Source of the DNA: Trichodelitschia bisporula
Taxonomy: Eukaryota; Ascomycota; Dothideomycetes; Phaeotrichales; Phaeotrichaceae
Length of the DNA stretch: 64,000 bases
NCBI GenBank assembly: GCA_010356995.1
Contig: ML996689.1
Coordinates: 585,228-649,227, forward strand
Reading direction: 5' to 3'
Shown here: positions 63,678 to 64,000 of the stretch, piece after piece
Layout of the letters: each line of letters opens with the position of its first letter
Numbering within the stretch: position 1 is the stretch's first letter
Position numbers and translations under genes: made by a program
Notes under the pieces: generated by a model
Told to the model about the DNA's origin: nothing
The model's database searches: none
Seen by the model: only the letters and a program-made list of their open reading frames with translations

Positions 63678-64000
63678 TCAACCTCCCCCCTTAACCCTCC
63701 ACCTCAACTCAACCTTCCGCTCCATCCTCCTCTCATCCTCCAACTTCCCCACCTCCTCCGCCACCCGCTCATTCCCCATCCTCCCCTCCCTCCGTCTCCT
63801 CGCAACACTCCTCGCCTTCTCCCCTAACTCCAACACCATCCGCTCTATCTCCATTTCCAGCGCAGCCGCGCTCCGACACCCGTACCCCGCCACCAGCGCC
63901 GCCGCCATATCTTCGACGCTCGCGGTGTCGGGCACGACGTCGTGTGTCCCGCGGAGGGGGGCGTGGGGGGCGTAGATGCTGGACCCGCGGGCTGGCAACG
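63678..64000 (-). CDS. Unidentified protein, 3' part, runs off the window
   Basis: The frame is open from the right window edge to a stop at 63678, giving the last 107 codons of a larger gene or of a last exon. The readable part has EDMAAALVAGYGCRSAAALE followed by a long, very basic and acidic helix (REGRMGNERVAEEVGKLEDE, then RRMERKVELRWRVKGGG), which looks like a coiled coil. No family recognised. The true start or upstream junction lies outside the window, unless an internal ATG is used. Confidence 0.5.
   Translation of the reverse strand, partial: LPARGSSIYAPHAPLRGTHDVVPDTASVEDMAAALVAGYGCRSAAALEMEIERMVLELGEKARSVARRRREGRMGNERVAEEVGKLEDERRMERKVELRWRVKGGG

Noticed and set aside
1-64000. 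Transposon, LTR element or other virus-derived fossil
   Set aside because: No transposase, reverse transcriptase, integrase or capsid-like frame and no long terminal repeats were recognised anywhere in the window.

Overview
This window is nuclear DNA of a filamentous ascomycete (Pezizomycotina). The evidence is many short introns (mostly 40-75 bp, GT..AG, often with a CTAAC/CTGAC branch site), two Zn2Cys6 regulators, and fungal-type genes: AIM18, m-AAA protease, Pff1, Mus7/Mms22, Pin4/parvulin, Bor1, RPC11 and a GaaA/GaaC pair. I see no rRNA, confident tRNA, CRISPR array, transposon open frame or virus-derived element. All gene models were spliced by hand from reading frames and junction sequences; each keeps frame across all its exons.

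Layout. 1-16 kb: AIM18 (+), Zn2Cys6 regulator A (+, 6 exons), m-AAA protease AFG3/YTA10-like (-), an orphan repeat protein with tandemly duplicated exons (-), and a membrane-anchored glycogen-debranching-enzyme-like protein (-). 16.6-25.3 kb: vacuolar membrane protease Pff1 (+), secreted alpha/beta hydrolase (-), Asg1-like Zn2Cys6 regulator B (-, 5 exons). About 3 kb without a gene follows. 28.3-40 kb: an intronless 6.7 kb Mus7/Mms22 gene (-), a small three-exon gene for a 77-residue membrane protein (+), a multi-pass membrane protein (+), a secreted Pro-Arg-Pro repeat protein (-), and parvulin Pin4 (-). 40.7-54 kb: a doubtful 232-codon frame (-), a long disordered conserved fungal protein (+), a 4.5 kb pyrimidine-rich region without a gene, and a Rua1-C-terminal-domain regulator with long glutamine tracts (+). 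54.9-64 kb: borate exporter Bor1 (+), an aldolase of the GaaC/LGA1 type (-) divergent from a D-galacturonate reductase of the GaaA/GAR2 type (+), RNA polymerase III subunit RPC11 (-), a small ankyrin protein (+), and the 3' end of an unidentified gene (-).

How the genes work together. Only one functional cluster is clear. The divergent aldolase and reductase genes would supply the first and third steps of the fungal D-galacturonate pathway and share a 996 bp promoter, which points to a pectin-using, plant-associated or saprotrophic fungus. The rest is ordinary housekeeping (mitochondrial quality control, DNA damage repair, Pol III, vacuole, boron export) with regulators and lineage-specific genes between. 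The most unusual things are the duplicated exon-intron units with transition-biased divergence (12.9-13.3 kb), a 27 bp inverted repeat (40.1-40.2 kb), the small spliced gene at 35.2 kb, and the secreted PRP-repeat protein.
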